This document shows positions 8,353 through 16,168 of a DNA stretch of 64,000 nt, in pieces (the first letter of the stretch is position 1; every line of letters starts with the position of its first letter). Position numbers and translations under genes: made by a program. The notes under the pieces were generated by a model, which did no database searches, was not told the DNA's origin, and worked only from the letters and a program-made list of their open reading frames with translations. This stretch comes from JACPNS01 sp051306435 (lineage in GTDB: Bacteria > Actinomycetota > Thermoleophilia > Solirubrobacterales > JACPNS01): positions 1 through 64,000 of the forward strand of contig JBPPNF010000015.1 of assembly GCA_051306435.1 (NCBI GenBank). Reading direction: 5' to 3'.

Positions 8353-9789
8353 GTGCCGCTGCGCCTGAACACCGCCAGGGGTAGATGGGTGGTCGTGGCG
8401 ACTGTCCTTGGTTCGGCGATGGTGTTTCTCGACGCCACCGTCGTGAACGTCGCCGTGCCGACGATCGGGCGCGAGTTCGACGCCGGCATCTCTGAGCTGC
8501 AGTGGGTGCTCAACGGCTATCTGCTTTCGCTCGCTGCGCTGATCCTGCTCGGTGGGTCGCTCGGCGACCGCTTCGGTCGCAGGCGCATCTTCGTGCTCGG
8601 CGCGATCTGGTTCACCGCAGCTTCCGTGCTCTGTGGCATGGCACCGACCGGCGAGTGGTTGATCGCGGGCCGCGTGCTCCAGGGAGTCGGAGGCGCCCTG
8701 CTCACGCCCGGGAGCCTTGCGATCATCGAGGCCGGATTCGCGCGCGAGGACCGCGGTCGGGCGATCGGCATCTGGTCAGGACTGGCCGGTGTGTCGACGG
8801 CGATCGGCCCGCCGCTCGGGGGGTGGCTGATCGACGTGCTCAGCTGGCGGGCGGTCTTCTTCCTCAACGTGCCGCTGGGGATTCTCGTGGTCATCCTCGC
8901 GCTGCGCCACATCCCCGAGACCCGCGACGACTCACTCAAGGGCGATGTCGACTACGCGGGCGCGGGGCTGGCAGTCATTGCGCTCGGCGCAATCTCGTGG
9001 GCGCTGATCGAGGGACCGGCGCGCGGATTCGATGAGCCGGTGGTGGTGGCCGGGCTGGTGATCGGGCTTCTGTCGGTGGCGCTGTTTCTCTTGCGCGAGC
9101 GCCGCGCGGCCGAGCCGATGCTCCCGCTTGAGCTGTTCCGCTCGCGCACGTTCTCGGCGGCGAACATGATCACGTTCGTCGTCTACGGGGCCTTCGGCGG
9201 CGCGCTGTTTCTGCTCACCGTCCTGCTGCAGACCGCGCTCGACTATTCACCGCTCGTCGCAGGGCTCGCGACGCTTCCGGTCACCTTCATGATGCTGCTC
9301 TTCAGCGCCCGGTCGGGCGCCGTGGCGCAACGGATCGGACCGCGCGTGCCGCTGACGCTCGGCCCGCTCGTGCTCGCGGCGTCGCTGCTGGCGATGCACA
9401 CGATCGACGTCGACTCGACGTATCTGACGGGCGTGTTGCCGCAGGTGATGCTGCTGGCGATCGGGCTCGTGATCGTCGTCGCCCCGGTGACCGCGACGAC
9501 GCTGGCGGCGGCACCCGACGAGCGGGCCGGCGTCGCCTCGGCGGTGAGCAACGCCGTCTCACGTGCCGGCCAGCTCTTCGCGATCGCGCTGTTGCCGGCG
9601 ATCGGCGGTCTTCAGGGTGCTGAGTACGACGATCCGTCCGCGATCGTCTCGACCTTCCAGACGGCGGTGCTGTTCTCTGCGGCGCTCTGCGCGCTCGGGG
9701 CGGTGATCGCCTCGCTGATGATCGACAACGACTCCCTGCACGGCGCGAAGGTCAGCGCCCCGGAACCCGATCCTGCTCGTCGTTTCTGA
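8353..9789 (+). CDS. DHA2-family (EmrB/QacA) MFS drug/H+ antiporter
   Basis: 478 residues with about 14 transmembrane helices, typical of the DHA2 branch of the major facilitator superfamily. Helix 1 carries LDATVVNVAVPTIG (motif D1), the 2-3 loop carries GDRFGRRR (motif A), and helix 5 has GPPLGGWLID (motif C). These exporters expel amphipathic compounds using the proton gradient. There is no linked regulator. The 3' end overlaps the convergent BrkB-like gene by 38 bases. Confidence 0.9.
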   Translation: MPLRLNTARGRWVVVATVLGSAMVFLDATVVNVAVPTIGREFDAGISELQWVLNGYLLSLAALILLGGSLGDRFGRRRIFVLGAIWFTAASVLCGMAPTGEWLIAGRVLQGVGGALLTPGSLAIIEAGFAREDRGRAIGIWSGLAGVSTAIGPPLGGWLIDVLSWRAVFFLNVPLGILVVILALRHIPETRDDSLKGDVDYAGAGLAVIALGAISWALIEGPARGFDEPVVVAGLVIGLLSVALFLLRERRAAEPMLPLELFRSRTFSAANMITFVVYGAFGGALFLLTVLLQTALDYSPLVAGLATLPVTFMMLLFSARSGAVAQRIGPRVPLTLGPLVLAASLLAMHTIDVDSTYLTGVLPQVMLLAIGLVIVVAPVTATTLAAAPDERAGVASAVSNAVSRAGQLFAIALLPAIGGLQGAEYDDPSAIVSTFQTAVLFSAALCALGAVIASLMIDNDSLHGAKVSAPEPDPARRF

Positions 9790-10663
9790 ATCGCTGGCGG
9801 CTGAAGGCGCCGTAGCCGTACTTCTTCCTGAAGCGACGGAGCTCGTTGTCGAACTCCAGACCCAGCAGCACCGCGACGTTGGACAGGTAGAGCCAGATCA
9901 GGAAGATCGCGACGCTCGCGAGGCTGCCGAAGACCTTGTTGTACTGGGCGAAGCTCTGGACCCAGAGGCTGAAGAGCGCCGACGCGATCAGCCAGAGGAA
10001 AAGCGCCAGAATCGTGCCGGCCGTCGCGAAACGGAAACGCGTCTTCTCGAAGTTGGGACCCAGGCTGTAGAGAATCCCGAGCGCAGCCGGAAACAGCAGC
10101 AGCACGATCGGCCATTTGACCACGCCCCAGCCGCCGATCGAGTCGCCGTCAAATCCGGTCAGGTTGGTGAACTGCTCGGCGATCGGCCCGGTCATGACGA
10201 TCGCGAACGCGGTGATGATCGCGAAGACCATCAGCAGCAGCGTCAGGCCCAGCCGCAGCGGAATCGTCACGAAGAACCTGCGCGTCTCTTCGACGCCAAG
10301 GACCACGCCGGCCGCGCGGATGAACGCGCCGATGTAGCTCGATGCCGAGTAGATCGCGACCATCAGACCGATGATCAACGCGGTGGTCGCGGCGCCGGTC
10401 TCGCCCTCGACGTTCTTGACCGCAGAGAGCAGGATGTCGCGCGCCGGCCCCGTCGGCAGCTCGGTGACGGTCTCGATGATCGCGTCGGTGGTGCCGTGTC
10501 CGACGAGTCCGAGAATTGAGACAAGTGCGAGCAGCCCGGGGAAGATCGAGAGCACCGAGTAGTAGGTCAGCGCGGCGGCCCAGTCGGTCAGCCGGTGCTC
10601 GCCGAATCGACCGATCGCAAGTTCGAGTTGCTCGTAAACCGCTTTGGCTCGCTGCTTGAACAT
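9752..10663 (-). CDS. YihY/BrkB family inner membrane protein
   Basis: 303 residues with six predicted helices. The family signature at the N-terminus, RLTDWAAALTYYSVLSIFPGLLALVSILGL, is clear, followed by FIRAAGVVLGVEE and the C-terminal WLYLSNVAVLLGLEFDNEL. Members were once mis-annotated as RNase BN. Their function is uncertain, with roles in envelope homeostasis or transport proposed. ATG at 10663. The C-tail (RQRFRNDEQDRVPGR) is encoded inside the 3' end of the DHA2 exporter. Confidence 0.87.
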   Translation of the reverse strand: MFKQRAKAVYEQLELAIGRFGEHRLTDWAAALTYYSVLSIFPGLLALVSILGLVGHGTTDAIIETVTELPTGPARDILLSAVKNVEGETGAATTALIIGLMVAIYSASSYIGAFIRAAGVVLGVEETRRFFVTIPLRLGLTLLLMVFAIITAFAIVMTGPIAEQFTNLTGFDGDSIGGWGVVKWPIVLLLFPAALGILYSLGPNFEKTRFRFATAGTILALFLWLIASALFSLWVQSFAQYNKVFGSLASVAIFLIWLYLSNVAVLLGLEFDNELRRFRKKYGYGAFSRQRFRNDEQDRVPGR

Positions 10664-10682
10664 GCGGGAATACTCGCCGACG

Positions 10683-12098
10683 CTACGGAGCGATCAACGC
10701 GAGGATCGCGGCCATGTCGATGTGGGACTCGACGTCGGTGGCGAGCGCGTCGAGCACGGCTTCGAGGTCATCGGCCGGCGCGGCTCCCAGAACGGCCTCG
10801 GTGAAGGCGTGGTTCTCGAACATTCCGTGCAGGTAGACGGCGAGCACGGGGCCGGAGACAAAGCCGAGGCCGTCCGGCAGGGCGACGTCGAGTTCTGCGC
10901 CGGACTCACTCGCCCCGTGGCGGATCTCGTACCCCGACACGTCCACTGCGGCGAGCTCGGCCCACGGCTCGGGCATCGCGCCGAACGCAGTCTCACGCGC
11001 GTTGACCTGCTTGTCCTCGGCCAGCGTGGTGTTCAGCGGAAGAAAGCCGAGCCCTTCGCTGTCGCCGCCTTCGAGCCCGGCCGGATCGCTTATCGACCCG
11101 CCGAGCATCTGCATTCCGCCGCAGATCGCGAGCAGTCGGCCGCCGGTGGCGATGCGCAGCGCGAGGGCGCGGTCGAAGCGCGTGGCGCGCAGCCAGGCGA
11201 GGTCTGCGCCGACGTTCTTTGATCCCGGAAGGATCACCAGGTCAGTGCCGTCAAGCTGATCGGGCGTGGTCGCCCAGACGAGTTGCGCGACTGAATCGAG
11301 TGACTTGAACTCGTCGACGTTTGACGCCGCCGGGTAGCGCACGATCGCAACTCGCGGCGCGCCGGCAGGCGCCGGCCCTGCGGGTGCGGCGACGCCGTCC
11401 TCGTCCGGCAGACCGTGCGCGAGCCAGGGCACGACACCGAGCACCGGCACGCCCGTGAGCTCCTCAAGCTGCTGGGGACCGGGCGCGAGCAACGCGGCGT
11501 CGCCGCGAAAACGGTTGAGGACGAAGCCCTTGATGCGCGCACGGTCGGACTCTTCGAGCAGGGACCAGGTGCCGTAGAGGTGAGCGAAGGCGCCGCCGCG
11601 GTTGATGTCTGCGACCAGCAACACGCTCGCATCCGCCTCGCGCGCGACGTGCATGTTCGCGAGGTCGACGTCGTAGAGGTTGATCTCGGCCGGACTGCCC
11701 GCGCCCTCGGCGATCACGACTTCGTGCTCGGCCAGCAAAGCATGCAGCGACTGGTCGATCGCGCCACGCAGCATCGGCGCTCGCTCGCGCCAATCGGTCG
11801 CCGAGATTGCCTGGTCGGGCCTGCCGAGCAGTACGACCTGGCTGGAAGTCTGCGACTCGGGCTTGACCAGGACCGGGTTCATGCGAACGTCCGGGTCCAC
11901 GCCGGCCGCCATCGCCTGGAGGTACTGGGCGACGCCGATCTCGCCGCCGGCGACTGCGCGCGCGTTGTTGCTCATGTTCACGCCTTTGAACGGCGCCACA
12001 TCGAATCCGCGCCGAGCGAGCAGCCGAGCGAGCGCCGTGGTGAGCAGGCTCTTGCCGGCCCAGCTTGAGGTGCCTTGGATCATCAGTGCTCGGGCCAT
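10683..12098 (-). CDS. cobQ: Cobyric acid synthase CobQ
   Basis: 471-residue glutamine-dependent amidotransferase that amidates four carboxylates of adenosyl-cobyrinic a,c-diamide to give cobyric acid. The N-terminal P-loop-like domain starts with MIQGTSSWAGKSLLTTALARL and FKGVNMSNNA. The C-terminal class I glutaminase-type domain has LPGSKN, the nucleophile region LLAICGGMQMLG and the His-containing VYLHGMFEN. Length is normal for CobQ and too long for GatD. No other corrin genes and no cobalamin riboswitch are seen, so it is a detached cob gene. Confidence 0.92.
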   Translation of the reverse strand: MARALMIQGTSSWAGKSLLTTALARLLARRGFDVAPFKGVNMSNNARAVAGGEIGVAQYLQAMAAGVDPDVRMNPVLVKPESQTSSQVVLLGRPDQAISATDWRERAPMLRGAIDQSLHALLAEHEVVIAEGAGSPAEINLYDVDLANMHVAREADASVLLVADINRGGAFAHLYGTWSLLEESDRARIKGFVLNRFRGDAALLAPGPQQLEELTGVPVLGVVPWLAHGLPDEDGVAAPAGPAPAGAPRVAIVRYPAASNVDEFKSLDSVAQLVWATTPDQLDGTDLVILPGSKNVGADLAWLRATRFDRALALRIATGGRLLAICGGMQMLGGSISDPAGLEGGDSEGLGFLPLNTTLAEDKQVNARETAFGAMPEPWAELAAVDVSGYEIRHGASESGAELDVALPDGLGFVSGPVLAVYLHGMFENHAFTEAVLGAAPADDLEAVLDALATDVESHIDMAAILALIAP

Positions 12099-12144
12099 CG
12101 CGCCACCGATGATCGCATGGAGTTTTGGCGACGGGCCAGGGCCT

Positions 12145-12150
12145 TAGGCT
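12145..12150 (+). promoter_or_regulatory. Leaderless-type -10 box of ion channel gene
   Basis: TAGGCT lies six bases before GTG 12157. Confidence 0.45.
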
Positions 12151-12156
12151 GGGCGC

Positions 12157-12567
12157 GTGTACTACTGGATCATCACGCTCAAGCGTGCGCTCGGCGAACC
12201 GGAGGCTCGCGGAGCGTTGCGGTCTGCCGGGCTTTTGCTGCTCTCGGGCGTCATCTTCTACTGCCTCATCGAGAAGTGGACCTTCGTCGATTCGCTCTAC
12301 TTCTGCGTCACGACGCTGACCACGGTCGGCTTCGGGAACCCCGCGCCCTCAACGGATCTCGGCAAGCTTTTCACCGTCTTCTTCGTGCTCAGCGGAGTCG
12401 GCATGTTCCTCGCAGTGGTCAACGCCGTCGGCAAGGCCGCCGTGAAGACGCAGCTCGAGTCGCCACGCTTCTCGAAGCGGCCGACATCGAAGGCAGAGAG
12501 GCGTCAGGCCGGCGCAGCTTCAGGCTCTGACGAGTCGGGATCTGTCCCGCTCGATGAAGAGTCCTGA
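12157..12567 (+). CDS. Two-helix potassium channel-like protein
   Basis: 136 residues: helix 1 (AGLLLLSGVIFYCLIE), a pore loop with the K+ selectivity filter TTVGFGN, then helix 2 (LFTVFFVLSGVGMFLAVVNAVG). This is the Ion_trans_2 (KcsA-like pore) plan without a sensor or RCK domain. A polar tail from about residue 95 is Ser/Glu rich. It would form a tetrameric cation channel in the plasma membrane. GTG 12157 follows a TAGGCT box. The last 64 bases overlap the 3' end of the convergent AI-2E gene. Confidence 0.85.
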   Translation: MYYWIITLKRALGEPEARGALRSAGLLLLSGVIFYCLIEKWTFVDSLYFCVTTLTTVGFGNPAPSTDLGKLFTVFFVLSGVGMFLAVVNAVGKAAVKTQLESPRFSKRPTSKAERRQAGAASGSDESGSVPLDEES

Positions 12568-13667
12568 CCAGCGCCGCCGCCGGCGTGCATTTCCCTGATC
12601 TCGGATTTGAACCTGCCCCACTCCTGGAACGCGATCATCAGCGTTGCAGCGATCGGGATCGCAAGGATCGCGCCGACGACCCCCATCAAGCTGCCGCCGA
12701 ACAGCACGGCCGTCAGCACGACAAAGGGTTCAAGGTTCACGGCCTCGCTCTGGATGCGCGGCTGAATCACGTAGTTCTCGAACTGCTGATACGCGATCAC
12801 GAAGATCGCCCAGACAATCGTGTCGATCGGGAAGGTCGCAAACAGCGTGACAATGCCCACGAGCACTCCCGCAATTGTCGAGCCGACCATCGGGATCACA
12901 TCGAACACGGCGACTATGACCGCAAGCAGCAGCGGAGATGACACGCCGAGGATGCTGAGCATGACGAACGCGGCCAGTCCGGCGATGAATGCCTGAAGGA
13001 TCGCCCCACCGATGTAGCGACTGACCGAACCCCCGACGCGGTCGAATGTGCGGTCGAGCGCGACGCCTTCTGGGGCCGCGCGTCTACGCACAATGGCATC
13101 GATCCAGGTGCGTCCGCGCGCGACCATGAAGATGCTGAGGATGAAGATCGTGAAGGCGCCGAACAACGAATCGACGATCCATCTGCTGATGTCGCCGAGT
13201 GCTCCGGCGGCGGTCGGGATCGCCTTCTGGAGGTTTCGTTGCGCCGAGCTGAGCTGCTCCTGGATACCGAAGTTGTCGTCGAGCTTCTCGAAGCGCGGGT
13301 TCTTCTGAAGCGTGTTCTCCAGGTCGCTGATGTAGCTCGGCAGGTCGTTGATCAGATCCACCGTCGACGAAACCAGCGGCGGCAGGAGAATCGCCCCGAG
13401 CGCCACCGGGATCAGCATGATCGAGAAATACACGATCCCGATCGCCGCGCCGCGCTTCATGTGTCTGGAGAGGATGTTCACCGGGCCCGAGACGGCGATC
13501 GCGACGAACATCGCGATCACGAGCCACATCAGCGGCGTCTTCAACAGGTAGATCAGCCAGAGCGAGAGCACCGCTGCGATCACCGTCACGACCACACGGA
13601 TCACCTTGCGGTCAAAAGACTCGTCCTGAGACGGTGTGTACCAGGGGGCTGCCTCCATGGAGGCCAT
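12504..13667 (-). CDS. AI-2E family transporter
   Basis: 387 residues, PF01594-type membrane protein. The N-terminal helices (VVVTVIAAVLSLWLIYLLKT, LMWLVIAMFVAIAVSGPVN) lead to a soluble helical region (about 100-165, LINDLPSYISDLENTLQKNP), then five further helices with FDVIPMVGSTIAG and AYQQFENYVIQPRI, the family hallmark. Members export solutes such as autoinducer-2 or act as Na+/H+ antiporters; the substrate here is unknown. I prefer ATG 13667; ATG 13658 or an upstream start at 13730 is possible. The C-tail is acidic and Gly/Ser rich and is read from DNA shared with the channel gene. Confidence 0.87.
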   Translation of the reverse strand: MASMEAAPWYTPSQDESFDRKVIRVVVTVIAAVLSLWLIYLLKTPLMWLVIAMFVAIAVSGPVNILSRHMKRGAAIGIVYFSIMLIPVALGAILLPPLVSSTVDLINDLPSYISDLENTLQKNPRFEKLDDNFGIQEQLSSAQRNLQKAIPTAAGALGDISRWIVDSLFGAFTIFILSIFMVARGRTWIDAIVRRRAAPEGVALDRTFDRVGGSVSRYIGGAILQAFIAGLAAFVMLSILGVSSPLLLAVIVAVFDVIPMVGSTIAGVLVGIVTLFATFPIDTIVWAIFVIAYQQFENYVIQPRIQSEAVNLEPFVVLTAVLFGGSLMGVVGAILAIPIAATLMIAFQEWGRFKSEIREMHAGGGAGQDSSSSGTDPDSSEPEAAPA

Positions 13668-13700
13668 CGTAAGGATGCATGCAGACGCGGCCTCACCGGG

Positions 13701-13706
13701 TACTCT
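13701..13706 (+). promoter_or_regulatory. Leaderless-type -10 box of SDR gene
   Basis: TACTCT lies seven bases before GTG 13714. This spacing supports GTG 13714 as the start over the in-frame codon at 13636. Confidence 0.45.
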
Positions 13707-13713
13707 CGCCACC

Positions 13714-14553
13714 GTGTCATTGATCTTCAAAGACGGACTGTTCGCCGGGCAGCTGATTCTCGTGAGCGGCGGCGGCAGCGGAATCGGGCGTCAGGCTGCG
13801 ATCGAGCTGACCGGCCTCGGCGCGGATGTCGTGATCTGCGGTCGCGAGATCGAGCCACTGCGAGCGACCGCCGACCTCTGCATGTCCCACGGCGGCGAGG
13901 GGAGCTGCAGCGCGATGGTCTGCGACATCCGCGACGCCGAGCAGGTGGATGCGCTGATCGACGCCACGCTCGAGACCCACGGCAAGATCGACACGCTGGT
14001 CAACAACGCGGGCGGCCAGTTTCTCGCCCCGGCCGAGCAGATCACCGAGAAGGGCTTCGACACCGTGATCAAGCTCAACGTCCACGGCACGTGGTTGATG
14101 ACCCAGGCGGTCGCCCTGAAGTGGATGATCGAGAACGGCGGCGGAAAGATCATCAACGTCACGCTCTCCCCGCACAACGGAATGCCCGGGATGGTCCACA
14201 GCGGCGCCGCGCGCGCTGCCGTCGAGAATATGACGAAGACGCTTTCGATCGAATGGGCGCGCTTCGGGATCAAGCTCAACGCACTGGCGATCGGGCAGAT
14301 CGGCACCGAGACCTTGCTGACGAAGTACCCGCAGGTCGTCGTCGACAATCTTTCGCACAGCATCCCTGCCGGGCGGCTGGGCAGGCCGGAGGAGGTGGCG
14401 TGGCAGATCGCGTATCTGGCCTCTGAGGCCGGCGATTTTTACAGCGGTTCCGTCCTGACGATGGACGGTTCTCGCGACAACTGGCTCGGTCCGTGGCCGC
14501 CGACGCAGCTGATCGACGACGCTGGTAATCCCGTTTCTGAAGACCGCAAGTAA
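13714..14553 (+). CDS. SDR oxidoreductase with a non-standard active site (2,4-dienoyl-CoA reductase-like)
   Basis: 279-residue short-chain dehydrogenase/reductase. The NAD(P)-binding SGGGSGIG (18-25) and structural NNAG (97-100) motifs are intact. The usual YxxxK catalytic pair is absent: the aligned position reads Ser163-Gly-Ala-Ala-Arg167, following VTLSPHNGMPGMVH. Loss of the Tyr with a VHxG(S/A)A(K/R)AAV pattern is what peroxisomal-type 2,4-dienoyl-CoA reductases show, so a CoA-thioester reductase role is plausible. The Lys-to-Arg change is unusual even there. The C-terminus keeps the SGSVLTMDG substrate-loop end. It is followed by a VOC remnant and a CMD-family gene. Confidence 0.82.
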   Translation: MSLIFKDGLFAGQLILVSGGGSGIGRQAAIELTGLGADVVICGREIEPLRATADLCMSHGGEGSCSAMVCDIRDAEQVDALIDATLETHGKIDTLVNNAGGQFLAPAEQITEKGFDTVIKLNVHGTWLMTQAVALKWMIENGGGKIINVTLSPHNGMPGMVHSGAARAAVENMTKTLSIEWARFGIKLNALAIGQIGTETLLTKYPQVVVDNLSHSIPAGRLGRPEEVAWQIAYLASEAGDFYSGSVLTMDGSRDNWLGPWPPTQLIDDAGNPVSEDRK

Positions 14554-14571
14554 CGACCAAGGAGCCCGCAG

Positions 14572-14700
14572 ATGGCTGACGCCGTCCAATATCTCGCATT
14601 CGATGGCAACGCTGCCCCGGCGATGGCTTTCCACCACCCGGTGTTCGGCGTCCGTTGGATGTTCAACGCCGACACCGCTCACAGCATGGGCGAAGGATGA
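14572..14700 (+). pseudogene. 42-residue VOC/PhnB-like mini-ORF with internal deletion
   Basis: ATG 14572 is preceded seven bases upstream by AAGGAG, and the stop overlaps the next start (ATGA), so it can be translated. The sequence joins two ends of a PhnB-type VOC domain. Residues 6-20 (QYLAFDGNAAPAMAF) are the family's first strand and helix. VFGVRWMFNA (about 24-33) looks like the family's last strand (FGxxWMxN). The middle, normally about 100 residues with the metal or ligand sites, is missing. It was too short for standard gene calling. It is probably non-functional, kept as a translational coupler, or trimmed in frame. Confidence 0.5.
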
Positions 14701-15134
14701 GCGGCGAACAGTTCGACGTGAACACCGAGCAGAACGAGAAGCGCCACGCCTTCGGGCTCGGCGTCCTCGAGTCGGTCGATGGCGAGGCCGGCGACCGCCT
14801 GCTCGAAGCGCTCGGCGACATCGCGCCGGACATGGTCCACCACATCTCGGCGTTCGCGTACGGCGACATCTATGCGCGCCCGGGGCTGATCCCGCGCGAC
14901 CGTCAGCTCGTCACACTCGGCGCACTGACGGCGATGGGTGGAACCGAGGGCGAGTTGCGGATCCACATCGGCACCGCCCTCACCACCGGTCTCACGCCGG
15001 ATGAGATCGTCGAAGCGTTGATCCACTCGACTCTGTACTGCGGTTTTCCGCGCGCGATCAACGCAATCCTGATCGCCAAAGAAGTCTTTGCAGAACGCGG
15101 CCTCCTGCCGCTCAACCAAGCAGACGAAAGCTAG
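14697..15134 (+). CDS. Carboxymuconolactone decarboxylase family protein
   Basis: 145 residues, all-helical CMD domain. RDRQLVTLGALTAMGGTEGELRIHIGTALTTGLTPDEIVEALIH is the family core, and YCGFPRAINAI is the classic end motif. The alkylhydroperoxidase CxxC is absent, so this is a PcaC-type member rather than AhpD. It may act as 4-carboxymuconolactone decarboxylase, but no other protocatechuate genes are in the window, so I leave the substrate open. ATG 14697 overlaps the mini-ORF stop. Confidence 0.8.
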   Translation: MSGEQFDVNTEQNEKRHAFGLGVLESVDGEAGDRLLEALGDIAPDMVHHISAFAYGDIYARPGLIPRDRQLVTLGALTAMGGTEGELRIHIGTALTTGLTPDEIVEALIHSTLYCGFPRAINAILIAKEVFAERGLLPLNQADES

Positions 15135-15137
15135 GGT
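15132..15137 (+). promoter_or_regulatory. Leaderless-type -10 box of cyclophilin gene
   Basis: TAGGGT lies seven bases before ATG 15145. Its TAG is also the stop codon (15132-15134) of the preceding gene. Confidence 0.45.
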
Positions 15138-15144
15138 TCTCTTC

Positions 15145-15603
15145 ATGTCATCAGCATTGGTTCAAACCTCAGAAGGCGACATCGAGATCACATTCTTCGA
15201 TCACGCCGCACCCAACACGGTCGCCAACTTCCAGAAGCTCGCCGGTGAAGGCTTCTACGACGGCCTGATCTTCCATCGCGTGATCAAGGACTTCATGATT
15301 CAGGGCGGCTGCCCTCAGGGCACCGGCACCGGTGGCCCGGGCTACCAGTTCGCCGACGAGTTCAACGAGAACAAGATTGTGCGCGGCGCGCTGGCGATGG
15401 CCAACGCCGGGCCGAACACCAACGGATCGCAGTTCTTCATCGTCACCACCGCCGCGGCGCCGTGGCTCGACGGGAAACACACCGTCTTCGGTGAGATCAC
15501 CTCGGGCATGGAAGTCGTCGACGCGATCGAGCAGAGCGAGACCGACGGCCGCGACGCCCCGGTCGATCCGAAGATGATCGAGAAGATCGAGATCCGACCC
15601 TAG
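15145..15603 (+). CDS. ppiA: Cyclophilin-type peptidyl-prolyl cis-trans isomerase
   Basis: 152 residues, a small cytoplasmic cyclophilin without signal peptide. The active-site set is complete: FHRVIKDFMIQGG (catalytic Arg in FHRV, plus F and Q), MANAGPNTNGSQFFI and WLDGKHTVFGEI. It speeds prolyl-bond isomerisation in protein folding. I chose ATG 15145 because it begins the domain directly (MSSALVQTSEGDIEI) and lies behind a TAGGGT box. The stop lies in the palindrome CTAG, which also ends the opposing gene. Confidence 0.93.
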   Translation: MSSALVQTSEGDIEITFFDHAAPNTVANFQKLAGEGFYDGLIFHRVIKDFMIQGGCPQGTGTGGPGYQFADEFNENKIVRGALAMANAGPNTNGSQFFIVTTAAAPWLDGKHTVFGEITSGMEVVDAIEQSETDGRDAPVDPKMIEKIEIRP

Positions 15604-16088
15604 TTCGCGCCGAGCACGCCGCCCTGCGCCATTTCCGTGTCCATGTTGAAGGCTTCGTGCGGGATTCGCGGCGGGCCCTTGATCCCGTTCAACGGATTCA
15701 GCGTGTAAATCACGTCGCTGCTCAGGACCAGGCCGTCGCTCTCGCGGTACAGGCCGATCAGGCCCGGCGCGTGCCCCGGCAGGTGGATCACCTGGAAGCC
15801 CGCGACTTCATCGCCTTCCTCGAGCGTCCCTTCGATCGGCGTCGGTCCGTCGTCCCAGGTCGTGAGCAGCGAGTGACGCATGAACTGTCGAACCGGCGTG
15901 CGCAGGATCTCGAGCTTGAAGTAGTGCATGCCGCCGAGCGGCCCGGCGGCTTTGAGGATCGCTTTGTGCATTCCGCGGACCCCCGCATCGAACACCGTGA
16001 CGCCTCCTTCGTCCTCAATCAGGTAGACGTTCATGACGCGCGGCAGCCCGCCGCGCACGAGCAGTACGCCGTCCGCAATCCTCTCCAT
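15600..16088 (-). pseudogene. Metallo-beta-lactamase-fold hydrolase lacking its metal-binding core
   Basis: 162 residues. It begins like a normal MBL-fold hydrolase (MERIADGVLLVRGGLPRVMNVYLIEDEGGVTVFDAGV), but the HxHxDH zinc motif that should follow the helix KAILKAAGPLGG is absent and the frame jumps to MHYFKLEILRTP. The later HLPGHAPGLIGLY and SSDVIYTLNP strands are present, and the C-terminal His region is cut off after NMDTEMAQG. Without zinc ligands it should be catalytically dead. An intact leaderless promoter box remains at 16096-16101. It is probably a recent internal-deletion pseudogene; a structural role cannot be excluded. Confidence 0.7.
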
Positions 16089-16095
16089 GCCCGAG

Positions 16096-16101
16096 ACGCT
16101 A
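16096..16101 (-). promoter_or_regulatory. Leaderless-type -10 box of the MBL-fold gene
   Basis: On the minus strand TAGCGT lies seven bases before ATG 16088, the same geometry as elsewhere in the window. Confidence 0.4.
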
Positions 16102-16154
16102 ATGCCAAACCGCCTGCAACTGTGCAGGCGAATCGACAACGCCACCGTTGGGTT

Positions 16155-16160
16155 TAGGCT
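16155..16160 (+). promoter_or_regulatory. -10-like box before the 3D-domain gene
   Basis: TAGGCT lies eight bases before ATG 16169. Confidence 0.35.
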
Positions 16161-16168
16161 TTTCGACG

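Noticed and set aside
10683..12098. MurT/GatD-type lipid II amidase instead of CobQ
   Set aside because: The protein has the full N-terminal CobQ synthetase domain and 471 residues; GatD is about 240 residues and is paired with MurT, which is absent.
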